Below are positions 61,824-64,000 of a stretch of DNA of 64,000 nt, piece after piece; positions within the stretch are counted from its first letter, which is position 1, and every line of letters begins with the position of its first letter. Origin of the DNA: Myxococcales bacterium (GTDB lineage: Bacteria > Myxococcota > Myxococcia > Myxococcales > JAJYLH01). The stretch covers positions 62,001 to 126,000 of the forward strand of contig JAJYLH010000006.1 of the NCBI GenBank assembly GCA_021787845.1, given 5' to 3'. The position numbers and the translations under genes were made by a program. The notes under the pieces were generated by a model, which was not told the DNA's origin, did no database searches, and worked only from the letters and a program-made list of their open reading frames with translations.

Positions 61824-62839
61824 GCTCCCGCTTGTCCCCGGTGGATACCGCCTTGAAAAACCTCCTCTCGCACCCGGCCGCGCGCGCGGCCCTCCTCGCT
61901 TGTGGCGCGCTCGTTCTCGCCCTGCCCGCCCAGGCCGACCCGACTCCGGGCGCACCCGCTTCCGGAGGGCTGACGCCGGTGACGGCGGCGCCGGAGGTGC
62001 CGGCGGCCAGGAGCTCGGGGCCGAAGACCGCCGCCCAGGCGGAGGCGCTCGACCCCATCCTCGGGGTCAAGCTGGGCACGAGCGGTCCTCGCCAGTACGT
62101 GCACGTCCTCATCCGCCGCAAGGAGCGCGACGAGGGGAAGAACGAGTTCTCGCTGAACGAGAGCCTCCAGGTGAACGGCAAGTTCACCGACCAGATCGGC
62201 ACCGGGGTCGACTGGCTCTACCACCTCAGGGAGGCGTTCGCGTTCGGGCTCGGCGGCACCTGGTACGAGTACCGGGCGGACAGCGCCTTCACCGAGGACG
62301 AGCTCGTCACCAAGGCGAAGCAGCAGCCCTACACCGCGAGCGCGCTCTTGATGAACTGGGAGGCGCACGCGGGCTTCGAGCTGTCGCCGATCTACGGGAA
62401 GTTCGCCTGGTTCAACTCGGGGGTGGTCCAGTTCGGCCTCTACGTGGGCAGCGCCCTCGGCCTCGCGAGCACCGAGGTCGAGCTGAGGCCGGCGGACCCC
62501 AACACCGGACGGGGACGGACCTTCGGCGACACCGGGTTCAAACCGGTCGGCCTGTTCGACGTGGGCTATCGGATGTTCTTCTCCGAGCACTGGGCGCTCC
62601 GGGCGGAGATTCGGGACACCCTGTTCTCGTCGGATGTCCAGACCATCAACGGGTGCACCGCGAACGACCTGCAGGCGATGACGAGCGGGGACACCTCGCA
62701 CATCGCGGCCACCTGCAACCAGAACGCCTTCCTCGACAAGCAGGCGGACGGCAACACCGCGCACGATCTGTTGAAGGACCCGTCGAGCGACGTGCTCAAC
62801 GACTTCGCGTTCAACCTGGCGCTCTCGTTCCTTTTCTAG
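61820..62839 (+). CDS. Outer-membrane beta-barrel protein (myxobacterial OMP type), copy 2
   Basis: 339 residues from GTG at 61820, overlapping the preceding TGA; GTG at 61841 is an alternative and begins the signal peptide closer. Signal ends LPAQA. A proline-rich linker leads to a barrel with LRAEIRDTLF (same motif as copy 1) and final phenylalanine in LALSFLF, the usual BAM signal. Resembles GltA/GltB of gliding motility in its position and family; substrate or partner unproven. Confidence 0.85.
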   Translation: MSSRLSPVDTALKNLLSHPAARAALLACGALVLALPAQADPTPGAPASGGLTPVTAAPEVPAARSSGPKTAAQAEALDPILGVKLGTSGPRQYVHVLIRRKERDEGKNEFSLNESLQVNGKFTDQIGTGVDWLYHLREAFAFGLGGTWYEYRADSAFTEDELVTKAKQQPYTASALLMNWEAHAGFELSPIYGKFAWFNSGVVQFGLYVGSALGLASTEVELRPADPNTGRGRTFGDTGFKPVGLFDVGYRMFFSEHWALRAEIRDTLFSSDVQTINGCTANDLQAMTSGDTSHIAATCNQNAFLDKQADGNTAHDLLKDPSSDVLNDFAFNLALSFLF

Positions 62840-62880
62840 GTTCGGCCTCTTCTAGCTTTGGAAGTAAAGGACAAGGTCCC

Positions 62881-64000
62881 ATGAGGTTTTCGGTTCCGCG
62901 CTCGCTCGCCGTCATCGCCCTGGTCTTGTCGGGCCTGGTCGCTCGTCCGGCGCGGGCGGCCGGCGCCGAGGCGCTGGCGCGGGCGGTGAACGAGTACGAG
63001 GGCGGCGACTACGCCCGGGCGGCGCTCGGTTTCTACGACGTGGCGGAGGGGTCGGGGCAGGCGGAGCTGGCGGACCGGGCGCAGTATTACCTGGCGCTCA
63101 CCCTCTACAAGATGGGGCTGCCCCACTCGGCGGTGACCTTCGACCGGATGATCATCCAGCAGGGGCCGACCCACCCCTACTACACGGAAGCGGTGACGAA
63201 CACCCTGGACGTGATGGACGCGGTCGGCGACAAGTCGATCATCCCGTCGATGCTGGACCGGGAGTACAACGACTCCTTCGCGAAGCTGCCCAAGGCGGTG
63301 ATCGACCGCATCAACTTCCTGGTGTCGCTCTGGAGCTACAACCAGATGCGGTGGGGGGACGCGGAGGCGTTTCTCAAGGCGGTGCCGCGGACGTCGGCCT
63401 ACTATCCGAGGGCGCGCTACATCCACGCGTTGAACCTCGCGCGGCAGGCGCTGGTGCCGGGCGCGCCGGATCCGATCGCCCTCGACAAGCGGTCGGTGCG
63501 GGTCTTCCGGTCGATTCTCGACCTTTCGGACCACGACGGCGTCCACTACGCCGACTTGAAGGACATCCAGGAGCTGGCCCAGCTCGGCCTCGCACGGGTG
63601 ATCTACGCCGAAGGCGGCTACCTCTTCGGCCACGACCAGGATCCCGGCGACCTCTTCGGCCAGGCCTTCGACGAGTTCAACAAGATTCCCCGCTTCGCCA
63701 AGCACTGGCGGGACGCGCTCTTCGAAGGAGCCTACGCGGCGTTCATGAACCACGAGCCGGGCAAGGCCCTGGGGCTGCTCGAGACCCTCCACGCGCCGGT
63801 CGCGAAGGAGCAGTTCGTCCCGGAGTCGTGGCTCCTGCAATCGCTCATCTACTATAGCCGCTGCCTCTTCGACGAGACCGGGGCCGCGCTGCACAAGATG
63901 CAGTCGACCTATCGCCCGATCCAGAAGAGCATCACCCAGCTCTTGGGCGCGGGGCTCGACCCCGACGTGTTCTACCGGCTCGTGCAGTTCGGCGGGGTCC
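62881..64000 (+). CDS. TPR-like periplasmic protein, truncated by window edge
   Basis: 373 residues visible, C-terminus beyond the window. Signal peptide ends ARA. Helical repeats begin at AVNEYEGGDYARAALGFYDVA, with LADRAQYYLALTLYKMGLPHSAVTFDRMI as a second unit, as in TPR proteins. It lies 41 bases behind the second barrel. In Myxococcus, TPR protein GltC is encoded with GltA and GltB; equivalence is a hypothesis. Confidence 0.85.
   Translation, partial: MRFSVPRSLAVIALVLSGLVARPARAAGAEALARAVNEYEGGDYARAALGFYDVAEGSGQAELADRAQYYLALTLYKMGLPHSAVTFDRMIIQQGPTHPYYTEAVTNTLDVMDAVGDKSIIPSMLDREYNDSFAKLPKAVIDRINFLVSLWSYNQMRWGDAEAFLKAVPRTSAYYPRARYIHALNLARQALVPGAPDPIALDKRSVRVFRSILDLSDHDGVHYADLKDIQELAQLGLARVIYAEGGYLFGHDQDPGDLFGQAFDEFNKIPRFAKHWRDALFEGAYAAFMNHEPGKALGLLETLHAPVAKEQFVPESWLLQSLIYYSRCLFDETGAALHKMQSTYRPIQKSITQLLGAGLDPDVFYRLVQFGGV

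Overview
The window is G+C-rich, densely coded chromosomal DNA from a deltaproteobacterium, most likely Myxococcota or a close uncultured relative. Markers for this are the MopE-type motif CNG-x-D-x-DCDG-xx-D, cysteine-rich lipoproteins, VWA lipoproteins, paired outer-membrane beta-barrel proteins of the myxobacterial OMP type, and a split complex I locus. I see no tRNA, rRNA, transposase, integrase, CRISPR array or phage gene. No sequence search was run; names rest on motifs and protein family knowledge.

Layout. 1-1739: 5'-truncated beta-propeller lipoprotein (minus). 2306-14993: a type IV pilus/type II secretion-like machine (plus): a GspG-like pseudopilin closed by a terminator, a PilB/GspE ATPase with six 72-residue N-terminal repeats, GspF/PilC, a PilM-PilN fusion, PilO-like, PilP-like lipoprotein, MshL/PilQ-like secretin, and two more GspG-like pseudopilins with long C-terminal extensions. 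15143-19429: a very unusual predicted membrane receptor: signal peptide, 14 WD40-type blades, beta-sandwich region, one TM helix, cytoplasmic AAA/STAND-like ATPase. 19561-22758: MopE-repeat lipoprotein. 23441-30596: nuoA-B-C-D-G-H-I (minus), without nuoE, nuoF and nuoJ-N. 30781-36941: msrA, panB-panC, a PBP4-like lipoprotein, a GH1 glycosidase. 36964-45482: lipoproteins, a small hypothetical, a methyltransferase, a glycosyltransferase, argD and a clan GH-A-type secreted glycosidase. 45970-49813: yggS with a possible small coupled ORF, maf, a GAF-GGDEF cyclase and a kinase-like protein without its H-box histidine. 49970-56285: acyltransferase, NAD-epimerase, mutL, a STAS protein without the usual serine, lytic transglycosylase. 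56701-57354: an isolated rplC. 57413-64000: cysteine-rich lipoprotein, VWA lipoprotein, two outer-membrane beta-barrels and a periplasmic repeat protein cut by the window edge; this order recalls the outer-membrane gliding motility (Glt/CglB) module of Myxococcus.

How they fit together. Two gene sets look like envelope machines: the pilus/secretion locus at the left and the lipoprotein/OMP/TPR set at the right. The WD40-TM-ATPase protein beside the first set is the best candidate for a previously undescribed signalling architecture. Intergenic regions carry two families of dispersed palindromes (a REP-like CTCATCCCGAGC family and a CCGATCGGTC family), and the hexamer AGCGCT appears over-represented throughout.
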